From positions 143,022-207,021 of the forward strand of contig QAOA01001470.1 of NCBI GenBank assembly GCA_003255065.1: a stretch of 64,000 nucleotides of DNA, given 5' to 3'. Shown one piece after another: positions 12,301 to 27,300 of the stretch. The notes beneath the pieces were generated by a model, which worked only from the letters and a program-made list of their open reading frames with translations, was not told where the DNA came from and ran no database searches. The DNA is from Cercis canadensis (Eukaryota > Streptophyta > Magnoliopsida > Fabales > Fabaceae). Position numbers and translations under genes: made by a program. Numbering within the stretch: the first letter of the stretch is position 1; every line of letters begins with the position of its first letter.

Positions 12301-15300
12301 AGGATGTAAATATGGTAATATAGCATAATTTGCACCTTACGGATTGATAATGCACACGTTAATATTTTTCTAATCCCTTTCAATCTTTTACTTCTCAGGG
12401 TATTCTCCATCAATCCTCTTGTGCTCATACTCCTCGAAAAAATGACTCGGCACCTCCTTTCCTCCCGTACCATCACCGACCTCAACCAGAACCTACTGGG
12501 AGCCCTGTCACCAAAGACAACCCTGCCACTAATGACAGCCTTGCCACTGACCCACTGGACTCATCTCCTGCTTTCATTGCCTCTCTAGCTTCGGTGTCTA
12601 ACATGGACAATCTCATTGCTGACCGCAAAGGTATTTGTTCTAACTGCAACCCTCACCCTATTTATAATTTATGAATGTTCAGCAAATGAAGTTAATATGG
12701 GATAACCAAGCAGCTCTCCACATTGCCTCTAATCTAGTCTTCCATGAAATGACCAAACATATAGAGATTGGTTGACATTTTAATAGAGAGAAGATACTTT
12801 CAAGGGATATCACTATTTACTAAGTGTCTTGGAGGTCCTCGGGTTAACTACGTCTATAACAAGCTTAGCACATGCAATATGTATGCTCCAACTTGAGGGG
12901 GAGTGTTAGAATATTAGCATATTAACATGTGAATAATATGTAATTATAGCTCTAGGCACATAATTAGGCCCATGAGTAAGCCTAATTCTGCAGATGAGAC
13001 ACCATTTGTCCTACATAAACAAAGGAACAATAAATCTATAAAGCTTAAATACAAAATCTTCTAACCAAAGCAATTACAGTAAAATTCAATATTAAATGTT
13101 TCAAAGAAATTATTAAAACACCACAACCATTTTAAGCTCATAAGACCAAATGATAGACAATACTAACCCAGAGTTGGATGAGCATTATTAATAAATACTT
13201 ACAGATCTGATGTCACAATCTTCATTCAGCAATGTCCCTCCATCAACATCAATGACAGCACGTTGCTCTAGAAGGTATTTCTAAAATTCAGAGCCCATGG
13301 GAGTGAATTACAATACTAATAAAAGCTGAAGAATCAGAATATTTTTTTATAGAATCGCCATGTATTCATTTTTTTTAACTTGGAGAAAAATCATTAAGCA
13401 GAGATATTGCAGAATTTTGGAAAGGCTATTGGCAGATCATACCAAAAAACTAAATCAGAAAACGATTCAATATAAGTTTACCTAACTCAGTAAAAAGACA
13501 ACTGAATTAGTTATATATCAGCACTATAGTAAAACTATATGATTGCACATAATCCAGAAACTACATTGAAGGAACAAAATTCACTAACAAATAACAAGAT
13601 ATTCGTCTACAACACCATAAACTAAAAAACATTAGGGAAATATCATAATATAGCAACAACGATAACAACAATGTAAAAAAAGACATTCATAATGAAAATA
13701 ACAAAAACTTTTCCAGTTCCTTTTGGTTAATTCAGTGCCATATGCAACCATTTTATCTTGGCTTCCTCCATGCATGCAAAATTTCTTCTTCAAGAGTGGT
13801 TACTTCTGCCAAAAAATTCTCTATTTCCATTATCCTTCCATGACTTTTGCTCTATATACAAATCCACAAAAATTCAGTTTAATCAATACACGAGAAAGAC
13901 TTTTACCCTTAACTAGTTCTTTGAGCCAACACATTTTATTAAGCCATCCCCAGATATTCCAAAAATAACAAGGCACTGTTTAGAAACATAAGTATGCAGA
14001 TTTACTTAGGTACACGGTTCAGTCAAGAGTCCACTTCTTTTGCAACAGTTTTCTCTTCAGTGGTTCCTGCTCAATGGAAAGTATTCACTGCTGAGAACTG
14101 CTTCAATTGGAACAATTTCCCCCTTGCAAAGTAAAATTTTGTCCTACTTCCCCAGGAAAAATGCTGGAATACTGGAATATTTTAATTCAGATAAAAAAAA
14201 TATAATCCTAAACAATTTTAAAATTTAAACTTCCCCACCAGAATATTACTACAACATATTCCGAAACTTCAGCCCCTCTTTCATTTTCTAAAATTATATT
14301 TTCAACCTCCACATCAATCTTTCAGTCCCAGCTCATCTGTGCTATAATTTGAAATCCAATATCAATAACTTTTAAATCCTAACATGCTAAACATACCAGT
14401 AGGATGCACCAAAAACATATTGATAACATTATGCAAAAATGAACCAAATGTTCAAAACATCAGTTAATAGCCCACTTTAAACTGCCTCTCTGTAAACCTC
14501 TAAGAAAAATACTCGCAAATCCTGGCCTCATAGAGTAAATTGCCAAGGAAAAAATTCCACAAAGGAGGTAAGACAAACCTCAGGTATCATGTTCGCCACA
14601 GAGGTTATGACAGCTGAAATTGATTTTTCCTGTTACCATTAATACAGAAATGATTTTCTAATAAGTCAGTTATTACACATCTGAGAAAAGCTATAAGTTG
14701 AGTAAATCATAACTAGGTTTCTTTAATACATGCAAGACCGCACATGTATATATTCAGAGAGAGACAGATGAGGAACATATTAACTGACAGAAGAGTCTAA
14801 TATGGCAGGCGAGAAGAGTGAATCCTAACCATTGAATCTTGCATGAATGGTCAGGATTAAGAATAAAATCATGTGGATCTTTTTCTTATTCAGAAAAAAA
14901 AAAAGTTGTGGCTCTTTTCTTTTGATAGAAGAAGAAATTTGGTTATGAAGTTAGAGAATAGAAATAGATATGCAGAGAATATGATATCTTCTTCTGGTAT
15001 ACAAAAGAAATCTAACAACAGAAAGAAAACGAAAGGCGCATCAATAAAACAAAGTCCTTCAAAAATATTGCACAATGCCAAAGAATCTTGCCTTCCTATT
15101 GAATTTTTAAGTGCTCTATGCTCATCTGATCTTCAGTCCAACCATTGGAGCAAGATCCAACAGTCAAGATTAGCTTCTCTTAAATCTCATAATAAACACT
15201 CCTCTCATTTGTGCATGCATGTGTGTAATTGTGTGCATGAGTCACATAGAAACTAAATTTGAATGCAAAACAAGATGTAATTCATCTCATCTACTACCAC

Positions 15301-18300
15301 AATCCAAAACAAATATTCTCTCACCAATAATGATCAAAGTGACAAGTATTACTGCAACCACTATGAAAAATAGGTCTGCAATCTAAGATTGCGCAAAAAC
15401 ATTTACCCTGTGGACGAATTTCAATATCACCTCTAGTGTCATTAAGACCTTCCTTCCATGCGTAAGCTGACTCCTATGATCAATCAAAACTGTGACACAT
15501 TAGTATATTAAAATAGGTCTAAGACAACATATAAATAATACTAACAATAATAGTAAAAAATAGGTATTTTTCACAGGAATATATCAAATCAGAGATCAGA
15601 TAAAAGAAAGAGAAACAACATTATAGTGAAAAATTGAATAAGCCTTGGAAACTCTAAGAAAGAACCACTTGATTCTAAAGAAGCATTAACACCTTAAGAG
15701 AAGTATTAGAGGCTTCTTCTGGTTTAAAGTAAGTGGTTTCAAAAGAGATTATTCGGTTCATTTGAAGCTTCTTGGGAGCCTAGCCAAGTGTTTATGGCAT
15801 TTTACCTTGGAACCTCATTATTTATCACAAGCTGATCAAGATAAGTACAGCTGATGATGCGGTTGAAGGTGCTACCAATCTTGTGAATATCTCAAAACTG
15901 AAAGGTTCATTTCTTGTGTATATTATTCCTTTTCCTCTTTCTTAACAACTTCACATATAAAATTAATAGAGATTCCTGTCTTCATTTATGGGAGGGTTTG
16001 TGCTTAGATGAGGCACCATTTTTTTCTCTTTTTGGATAAAAGAAGTTGTTTTAAGAAAGGAAGAGTACAAAGGGCGTGGAAGATAGGTTATCCTCCTGGA
16101 AGAACACGGAAAGAGAGAGAGAGAAAAAAAAAATAAACAGCAAGAATACAAGAACACATCAATGTAAAAGAGCTCCTCAATCACGTCTCATACCATGAGC
16201 AGAGCACCAAAGCAAAGTCAGGAAGACAATTCTTCCCTTAACAGATCTAAGGCAACGATACATCCTTAAAAATTCTAGCATTTCTCACCAACCAAATACA
16301 GATGAGGCACCACTTCCATCGCATTTCCTCACTTTGTCACCCCTGAACATTGTGTCATGCTCCTACTACCAAATATTCCAGTTAGGAAGAACAGAGTACC
16401 TGTTACGATTTTCGCTGCTCTTATTGGACTTACTTAACTCACGAGATTCTAGTTATTTTTGTAGATATATGGGTGAAAGTATTTAAACTTTGGTAGTCAG
16501 ATGCCTCTGAACCCTTTCCTATTAAATCTTCAATTTATGAAGCATTGACCCTTCAAGAAAGGAATTGCCTTCAGGTCCATCAAGAAAGGAGGTGCATTCC
16601 TGTCCGGCACATGTCAAACACCAACACTCAGCTTACCATCCTGACACCTAAGTCCAGTATTTTTACTTCCAATACCAGAATATACAATATTAAATTTAAA
16701 TGTTTAACACTTTTTGAACAATATTTAGACATGTTTGAACACATGTCAACTACAATTAGACATATTTTATACATCTATTGACAGTTATATGCACACGCAT
16801 ATTTTAGTCATAGCTTTCTCTAAATTATTTAACTTAATTTAAATATCATTTTTGTATATCTCAACATTGCTATAAAACTTACTAATTATTATAGACCTTA
16901 AGGAATCACCATCTAACTTATCCTTGAATAATAACATCTTAAATCAAAAAAACAATTATTCCAGTAATTTCCTTTACAACTATTTGCTAGGGGAATTATC
17001 ATCATCATGTCCTTATATTTTAGATTTTATGCTATGTCTTGTGTCCCATTTTTGTAGACATGCTAAGCATTTAACCAATATATTATGGGTTATCCAAGCA
17101 ATTTATTTATTTCCAATTCACCCTAAAAATAAGGGCACCCTTCTATGGTCAAAACTTGCATTTGACCCACATTTCAAATTGGATTAACACAAATGTCCTG
17201 TTGGGAAGTTAATAACACCTGAAAGGGTCCATTTACAATATGGTCAAATGCTTAAAGGATCATCTTATACTCTTTTTTTATAAAAAAAAAAAATTACTTT
17301 TGGCTACAACTTTGGATTCAAAAGGAGCACTTTATACTTTAGCTATAGCTTTCTCTAAGTTATTTTAAATATCATTTTTGCATATCTCAACATTGCCATA
17401 AAATTTACTAATTATTATAGATCTTAAAAAAATCACCTAACTTATCATTAAATTATACATCTTAAATCAAAAAGACAATTCTTTCTATAATTTCTTTTAC
17501 AACTATTAGCTATGGGAATTATCATCACAATTGCTGCAAATAACATAAACATATAAAGCTAAGGGATGAAGACACAAAAGCAGGAAATATAATCAGGTAA
17601 CATGCCCTAGATAAGAAAGCTCCCCTTATTTGAAGAGAAACATTGCTCAAAAAAGATTATTCCGTAATAATCACAACTTTTGGAGAAAGCTTTGATAGAT
17701 AGGGCTGACCTTTATGGTTTCATCACCAAGTCATAATTATTGAATAACATGAGGATAAGTAGATCATGCTGTTTAGATATTCATGTTTCAAAGCTGGCAT
17801 AAATGTTTTAGAGTGGCTAAAATATAACTATTGAGGATGTATATGAAATTTTTATAATTTGAGAGGGCTAAATATGTATTTTTTAAAAAAAAATTAAAGG
17901 AAAATTTTCATTTCAAAAATTTGGGGGGTCACACGTAGGAATAAGTATAATGAAGTTATTTTTAAATGAAAACATGTGAATAATATGTAATTAGATAACT
18001 AATATCTAGGCATGTAATTAGCATGTAATTAGGCCCATGAAGCCTGAGTTAATATAAATAATAGCTATGAGAGGCTAGTCTCACACACTTCCACTAATTT
18101 TCACAAGAATGCAATTCACTATTTTGCCAAATTGGGTTGTGTGCTCTTGTCGTGCAAAAAGAACAATAGTATTAAATTTGAATTAATTCCAATCAGGTTT
18201 TACAGCCAGTTAAAAAAGACTAAAAAGTGCTAAAGGCAACTCATTTCTAAGTAGGTGCCTACCACATCAATAAAATAACCAAAAATACCCATTGGTGCTA

Positions 18301-21300
18301 TGTGGTTATTCTATTTATTTTTGAATATAATAATCACATATGTGAACAAAATAACTACATAGCACCAAAGAGTGCTTTGATCATTTCATACAATACTTGG
18401 AAAGTAGATTCCCTTGGCACCATTTGGGAAATATTACCAGGTTGTGAAACCTGGGAATAAGAAACTCCAAATTTTTTAAATACTTTAAATAATAGAATAA
18501 TACCTTCAGCATAGAATGTAAATAAGATGAATTTTGACTGAACCTTTTAAAGGTACCAGAAATCTTTGCATTGAAGATGTCCAAGGCAGCTGAAATGAAA
18601 CTACATTTTCTAATTGATGAAACTTTGTTGATATGGTCAATTACCTGCAATAAAGGGAAACACATCTGCAACGTTTAAACCAAAAACACATATATCTATA
18701 AGAAAAGAGAAGATAGAAAATCAACCATGGCTAAAGGCTCCCTCACGCAGGTTCAAAAAAATAGTTTTTATAAACTATGTACCCTCTTTTTCTGATCTTT
18801 CTCGAAGGGTAGTAAAGCCTTGAAGACTCGACGATACGGCAGATCATCACAATCAGGTAGTGCCGTTCGAAGCATGGCAACTATAGTTCTTACAACCTAT
18901 TATAAGATGGCCAAGTTAAGAAGCCTTGCATGTCAGAACCAATTAGAATAAAAGAGTAAAGGCGTCTAAAAGTCAGATGGTAATAAGATAAAACACTCAG
19001 AATACTTTCAAGAGCTTCTGAATGTATAAATCAACCCTACAGATATCACCTACTACAAGTCAAGACAGGCATAATGCTAGGAAGAGTCCATATATTTCAC
19101 TTTATCATATTATAGTTACATAGTTTGACAATCCTATAATTAGCTAAGCCTGCTCACCGTTAATTGTTTAGTTTTTTTTTATTGGAACCAAACAAACAAA
19201 CTGGGCAAGCTTTGAAACTAATTATAAACATATCCCAGAATATAATATCATCTCAAATTTCGAGAAACAATAGCAAGAAAGAGAATGATATCTACATCAT
19301 ACAATACTGTGGCTTAGTTCAATGCAGGAGACAATTGATAGAAGACACAGGGAGGAAACACTTAGCACATCAGGAGCGAAACCAAAACAGAATCATATAT
19401 AAAATATTTGGCCTAACACAAAATCAATCATTCATTAAATAACCAGTACTGTGATCTTATGGGGTAACAAAAACTGCATTCAATTAAAAAGCCAAATTGT
19501 AGGATGCTCTAAAAACTGTCAACTGTCTCTAAGAGGACACCCTAATGATTGAGCAATGGGTACTCAAACATGGAGGTACTGGGTTTAAATCCCATTAGGA
19601 CCAAGGTGGGTTAGTATTATGAGAAGGGATAGGCTACCCCCGTTGTGTAGCCTCAAGGACCAAAAAAAATATCTAAAAATAGTCAACTGGTAAATCATTA
19701 CAAATAAACACGTTTTCATCTTATTTGAAAGAATCTTTACCTTTTTGCGGTAGAAAGCTACACCATGAATGTTAAATGGTATTTTCCTTTCACGGAAAGC
19801 CAGCTGAAAGGCTTTTCCAGATATCTGTAACAGAGAAAACAAGGAGTAAGGAAAAAGAAGTTAGTTAAATATAGTGTAACAGCTTTTGTGCATAATCACA
19901 TAATAGCAAACAACATCACCTGCCTACGGTAAAGAATTGCAATATTGCCATAAGAGCAATTAGCAGCTGAATGATTGGAAGAAATTTCTAAGATCTTGTC
20001 AACAACAAATGCACATTGTGCATCCTCATTGTGACATTCCTTTATAATTATCTGCAGATTATCAACAAAATCATTCCCGCTAAATAAATAGAAAAATCAA
20101 TAAATATACTGTCAAAGTCAGTGACAAAGCAAGACCTATGTACCTTAGATCCAGAGGAGTTATCAGTAAGAACATCCTTCAACTGACACCGGTTGGTATT
20201 ATTTTGTATAAGAGAATATGCAGCCTCAACAATGCAGCGTGTGGACCGATAGTTTTTGTTAAGCCTAACCTGAATCATAAAGTTAGGTTGAGCTAGTTTC
20301 TAAATGAATCATGACCACAGGAAGAATTTGATAATGCTGTATTGATGTCTGCAGTTTTATATCAAATGAAACATAACCAATTAAGTTAGCTATGCAGCGA
20401 AAAAGCATAGTAAACCAAGTACAAGACAAACCTCTTTGTAGTTTGGAAAATCATTGCGAAAGGAAGTAAATCCAGAAATGTCAGCTCCATTGAAACCAAA
20501 AATGGACTGTAATAATAAATAAGGCATTGGACTTCTGAGAATACAAGAATCTGCTTGAAGTGCATCAAGAAAAAATAACACAAATATCCAACCACGGCTT
20601 TCTGATGGATTTATCAATACCTGATCATCATCACCAACAATAGTTATTTTATGGTGGGATGCAAGAATCCTTAGAAGAGTATATTGCATGGCACTTGTGT
20701 CTTGGAACTCATCTATAACAATGGCTTTCCATGTATCCTGACACTCCTTGAAAACTTATTCATAGTTAAAACAAACGAATGTTAGAACAAACAATCATAG
20801 CCAGTGAAGTGAGTTTTTCCTAATTCTATATTTAAGACAATACTAACCGTCAGGAAAATCAGTGAGTAGCTTCACTGAACAGCTTATTAGGTCGTGATAA
20901 TCCATAGCATTACAAGATTTCAATATGTTATTGTAATTCTCAAGAATTTCAGCCTGATTAAAATCCAGAGCATGGAATCATAAGTCTGAGAAGAAATAGA
21001 CAGACAAGTATCTCAGTGTAAGTATGTGTGTATCTGTGTGTGCAACAGCCCTTTATCAACTTACTCCTATCTTGTTGCCCAGTTCACAATATTTTGCAGA
21101 AGTCCTTCCCGATGCTTTAGCCTGAAATGTTGTATAATTATTGCGTATATCTAGTTTGAAATTTAACTACTGCAGCATGTAAAATAATAGCAAGAAGGAA
21201 TTGGAAGAGCCTAATGAAATAATGATATCGTATTTCAGAAACAATGACTGATGTAGCAATTCAGCAATGCACAATTGTGCCAAACAAAATGCCTACAACC

Positions 21301-24300
21301 ATTTTGCTTAACCACACTACATTTAAGCCAATGAAGGACAACTTCTCTCAGATAAAGAACTATGAAACTCCATGAAAAGGATTTATTTTCTTTAAATGTG
21401 CAGAAAGGTGCAACATGAATTCATCATGGATACAAAATAAAACAAACTGTCCGCATTAACTAAAATAATAGAACTATAAAAGTAGTCAAAATTATAGTTT
21501 AAGGTCAATACCTGCAAAATAACTTATTTTGAGAGCATAAACTTTTTATCAACTATGCATATAGGATCAAATATTATATGATGAAATTGTTTCAGATTAT
21601 GTGTCATTGATCAAAGAATTAGGGGAAACAAATTAGTTTGGGTTTAATATTATCATAGGAAGCCAAAGTATCAATTGGAAGAATTCTGAACAAGATCTTC
21701 GGTCCATCTAAGCAAGCCTCAAAAGTTAACTTATTCAACTCAAACTCATTCCATTCAGTACCCAAACTCCCTCTTTTCTATTATTAAAAAATAAAAATAA
21801 AAAAGCAAGTTAAGATAAATCTCATGTATGAATGCATTTCTAGTGTATATATTATGGAAGAGAGCAAAACTGATAATCCTCATTAGAAAAATGAATCCAC
21901 GCAATCAGGAGATAACGTATCTTAAAAATCAATGAAATCAATGAAATTAATTAAAAAGAAACACTCTAAGGGAAATCTCCCATCAAAGTCAGAAATAAGT
22001 TTGTCAATGTCATTATAGATGCCAGTTAACCACTAATTTAAGACTTAGTTTCTCAGTGCATGCAGAATGGACCACATCACACTTAGTAGTGACAGCACTC
22101 AATGATTTTTAAGAGCTAGGTGGCTTGCAGAAAATGGAGAATTAGGTTATCACTAAGCACAACTATTGCATATGCAACATAATCATCTTCCTTTCAAGTT
22201 CAACAAATTAACACACCAAAATTTGCCTAACGACCAAACAACCTAAAGAATATGATATTCACTGCAAAATTTAAGAAAAAAAACTATGTTTATTTCCACC
22301 AAACAGAAGCATCCAACTTCCCTAAAGTCTAAAGATAATATGAGTAAAACCCAATAATCCTTTATTCAAACAATATGAAATATCCATCAACTCCAACTCC
22401 CATTCCTGGCCTGTACAAATTCTGAACACTTAGTCAAACCTGAATCAGTCCTAACCATACTATGTGCACCTACTACAGCCTTATAACCAAAAATATAAGA
22501 GAGTACAACAGATAAAAAGAGAAGGGGAGGGGGGAAGAAATAGTCCAAGGAGACAAATTTTCTTCAGCAAACACCAGTCTTCTAATGAATGATGAATCCC
22601 CAACCAATATGAGCATCAAACCTGGGAAAATAAGAGAATGCCTCCCTCACAAAACAAACATTTCTCCATCATGAGAAATGATGGAAGTGTGTGAGACTAG
22701 ATTCACCGCTAGAAAAATGCACAGCAAGAAGGGAGAAATTTTTCTCACTAAAATTGCTCTGATACCATGTGAGAAATGGTGGAAATGTGTGAGACTAGCT
22801 TCTCACAGGTATTATTTATATTAACTGTACAATAAATATAGACCTAATCATGGGCCTAATCACATCCTAGTTACAAGCCTAGATGTAAGCTATAATAAAT
22901 ACAATATTCACAATTAATCAATATTCTAATATTCTAACATCCATAACTAACTGCAATCCATCACATATAAAAGCCTCAGCAGCCACCTCTTGGCAAAATG
23001 CCGCTAATAGGTGAAGGCCCATGAATAGATTTATATCTAACACACCCCCGCACACGAAAGTCCTTTGGGCTTGAAGCGTGGACAAAGCACAGGCTCATTT
23101 ATACCATGTGCTGAAATTTCAATTTAATTGAGAAAGTGAGGACGGAAGGATTCGATCTCTTGACCATTTGGTCAAAGAGGCTCTGATACCATGTGAAATT
23201 AGTGGAAAGGTTGTGAGACTAGCTCCTCACAGCTATTATTTATATTAACTGTACAGCAAGAATGGGCCTAATCATAAGCTAATTACAAGCCTAAATATAT
23301 GCTATAATAACTATAGTATTTACAACTAATATTCTAACACTCCCCCTCAAGCTGGAGCATACATATTATAAGTTCCAAGCTTATTACAAATGTAGTTAAC
23401 CCAAGGGCCTCCGAGAGACTTAGTAAATATATCTGCTAGCTGGTCGTTTGATCTAACAAAACTAGTAGCAATATCCCCTGAAAGTATTTTCTGTCTAATA
23501 ACGTGATAGTCAATCTCTATATGTTTGGTCCTTTCATGGAAGACTGGATTAGAGGCAATGTGGAGAGCTGCTTGGTTATCGCATATTAGTTTCATTTGTT
23601 GAATCTTCATGAATTTTAACTCCTGAAGCAATTGTTTCAGCCATATGAGTTCATAGGTTGCTTTAGCCATGGCTCGGTATTTTGCCTCAGCTATGGATAG
23701 AGCAACAACTGATTGTTTCTTACTCTTCCATGACACTAGATTGCCCCCAACAAATACACAATATCCAGTGGTTGAGCATCTATCGTATGGACAGCCTGCC
23801 CAGTCAGCATCTGAATAGCCAACCACCTAAGTATGTCCTCTACTTTCATACAATAGGCCTTTACCTGGTGCCTTCTTGATGTATTTTAAAATACGAACTA
23901 CTGCATCCCAATGACTGTCACACGGAGCACTTAGAAATTGACTGAGTACACTCATTGGAAATGTGGCTTTTGAAAATTAAGGGAGGTAATGTGGCTTTTG
24001 AAAATAAAAGGATCAATTTATAATTCTAAAATTAAAGAGTCTGGCATGATTAACCCTTTCAATAAACTACACACCTGAGTCACAAATTTTTGCCATTTCT
24101 TTGCCTTATCCTTGAACTGATGAGGGGTCGTTAGACTAATGGACATTTCACCATTCAACAAAGCACCATCTTTCTGTCTACTTTTTCCATTTTCTAGTAA
24201 TCGGATGGACTCAATAATTGCTTTTCGCTGTTGACCTTGTCCATATATTAAGAATTCTGATGTACGGTCTAACCTGCAACGTAAGTGGGATTATTGTTAC

Positions 24301-27300
24301 GACAATGTATTAACTAAAATTATAGAAAAAACAAATGATGGATCAGCTACAACTAGGGGTGGCACTCAAACAAACTTGTTAAGCTCGGCAGCAAAAACTT
24401 GAATACTCAATTATGTCGAATTCAAACATGTATTAGAGCTCAATTAGTAATCAAGACAAAATCAGATATACTGATACTCGGCTTGACAGGCTTAAGAATG
24501 GTTTGATTTTTTTTTCATAAAGTATATATTATATAATATAAATAGTTTTACTTGAAATTATCAAGAGCCAAATCAAGCTTCTGAGTTTGTACTTTAACTG
24601 ATAAGTTCCATTGAGATATTCAATCAAGAAGCTTTGAGCCCGCACATTCTTTCTGAGCTGATTTTCAGCCTATGTTTGATACTCGGCATAAATTTCAGCT
24701 CAAGTCTAAAACAGTGATATTTGCAGACAAATCAGGCTCGTCTATGTCAGTAATAAGCTCAATTCCAGCCCTAGCTAGAACCACAATCATATGACATGTG
24801 TGTGAGTATGAGGTAAAGTATTAGGCCCATGATATGCATAACAAAAAGTTAATTGGAAGCAGGAAAAGTATATTTCAAAACAATTAAGCCTCCATGCACA
24901 ATACTCTCTGTTTGTAGAGTAATAGTTGGCATCTCTTGATTGAGGATGATTACAAGAGGCACAATATTAGAACAACCTCTATTTAGAGCACTTTGTGAAG
25001 AAGTGAGTGTTGTAAGTACATATATATTAACGATATAGTTCTGCATCAATTTACATGGTACACGTTATTACAATCACCCTTTTACCAAGGAAGAACAGTG
25101 GAATACTTGTTGGGATATAGTTATGAAGAAATAATTTACTACATCTTCTCCTTTTTCCCCTTCTTTGTTTTTCTTCAAATCATGATCCCTTTCCCTTCAT
25201 ATGTTGCATTTATGCTTTCATTACTAAATTAAAGAAGCCAAATGAAACTTCTATATGACACTTTTCACCATTGCCTATAAAGGAGTGAACTAACAAGGTG
25301 ACAGTTCGGCATTGGTATCTAAGTTACGCAAATAACAAGAAACATAGCTAGCAGAAGGTAATCTAGGTACACAAATTATTAATGAGAAGTTATTGCTTGA
25401 AGTGCAAAGAAATTGTATACACTTAGCAGATATGTTTTAAGAAATAAAGTCAAACACATTTGATAAAAAGAAAATCATTTTTTCAGTTCTTCCTATAAAT
25501 TTTGCAGCTCACATGTATATTTCCTAAATAACTATCCAGGAACCTTGGCCATTTGGAATATGTAGGAATTGGATTGAATTTTTAGCATGCAAATCATGTG
25601 AATGACCACAAATTGTCTCTGTTGTTTCATTTCTAGAAACTTATTCTCAGCACAGTAAATTTTTCTATGAGAATGAAACACATCTTACACCCACAACTTC
25701 TCTAAATTGGTTAAATATCATTATTTTTTAATTGATTAATGGCTTATGCAAAATGCCATCATGAAGTAGCCAAAATGAACTAGAAAAATTAACCACACCT
25801 TTGGTTAGTTAAACAGATCTCAGACAAACAAACAAGTTATAACTTATAAGCAGCAATGCCAAGAAAATTAAAGAGAAAATCTTGATTGAATTTAGAGTGC
25901 CATACTTTTCTGCATGTGAACGGCAAAGTTGCAAGGAAAATGAATGAAATGTACTCATTGTAAGTTCTTTAGCTGTTGCCTTCCCAGCTACAGCTCCAAT
26001 ACGACCCCTCATCTCAGCAGCAGCTGCTGTTGTGAATGTCATCGCAAGAATGTTTGATGGACTAATGCCCTAAACATGTTTTAGGAGAAAATAGAAACTA
26101 TGAAGGATAGATTGAGCAATAACAATTAAACAGAAAAGCAAGAGAACTTCGATTGCAAAAATCTGAAGAGAGATAATAATTAAAGAAAATCACGTCATAT
26201 ATACATATATATAGTGAAAAAAGCAGCAGCACCTCATTAAGCAGCATCAAAACACGCCCAACCATTGTGGATGTCTGATATAAACAAATAAATAAGAGTT
26301 CAGCGTCAATATGAAACTAGGAAACCCAAAGAAAAATTTACATGCAATAGAATGAGGGGAAGAGAAGAAAAGAAGACCTTTCCACTTCCTGGACCAGCAA
26401 CAATCATTAATGGAGTTGAAATATCAGTGCAAGCTGCTTCTCTCTGTCTGTCATTTAGAGATTGCAAATATTTTAAATACTCCTCAGGCATGATGCCACT
26501 TTGTGTACTCTGCAGAATATGCATGTTTTCTGCTTGAGGATTGCTCAATAGGCCATCACTTGTTATACCTTCAACTGCAGTGCTAGATTCTGAACTCAGA
26601 TTAACATTACTGACAGTATTGCTCTTATTGGGACCTTTCTCATCAAAGTAATGATCTGAATCCTGACCAAGAGCTTTTTCTGCAGATTTCTCCTTACACA
26701 AAATGTCAATTTGTTCCAAAACAGACTCATCAAAATCATCATCCATAAGACCAGTCATTGAAAAATAATCCAATGGTTTAAAGCATTCAGATTCTTTCCT
26801 TGGTGTTTCAAAATCTGATAGACACAGATTCTCTGCAGGAACCGTGGGAGTAACCATTGTTCTTGCACTTAAACTGCTGTTATTTACACCAGATGGACTA
26901 CAGTCACAGCCTATTGCATTGGACCTCTTATCAGGAAAGGCAAAGGGGGTGTTCAACGGCACCTCCGCAAGAGGAACTCTCTTCGTAACAAAATCCTGAA
27001 GCGAGGCATCAGTTTTACATGCATCCTTGATCCTAAAAAGGGATAGAAAAAATCAAATAATGGATTTTAAATATTATATATATATATATATATATATAGA
27101 TATATAAAGCCTTCCAACCAGTAATAACCCAAATTAAATTGACCAATCAACTTGTTCAGGGATTGGCAAATGCTTTCATTTTTCTCGTATAATATTCAAT
27201 TTCAATTTCTTTCCCTTCACAACTTCCTAACCACAAACAGAAAATTATGGAAATGTTTGAAAAAAAAAACATCGAAACGTTCATTTAGGCTATTCAGAAA

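Larger units (their letters stand above)
15467..18503. other. Helicase intron 14 (3.0 kb) with old repeats
   Basis: Contains a diverged direct repeat (16,811-17,005 and 17,346-17,528) and a Copia LTR fragment (17,970-18,105), both listed separately. The rest is AT-rich with no coding signal. Confidence 0.6.

Noticed and set aside
14873-15256. Plus-strand open frame of 127 codons in helicase intron 15
   Set aside because: Lys/Ser-rich low complexity without domain or splice context.
22768-23338. A complete TRIM element
   Set aside because: LTRs are unequal, no purine tract precedes the second LTR, and a primer site follows both; kept as an open finding instead.
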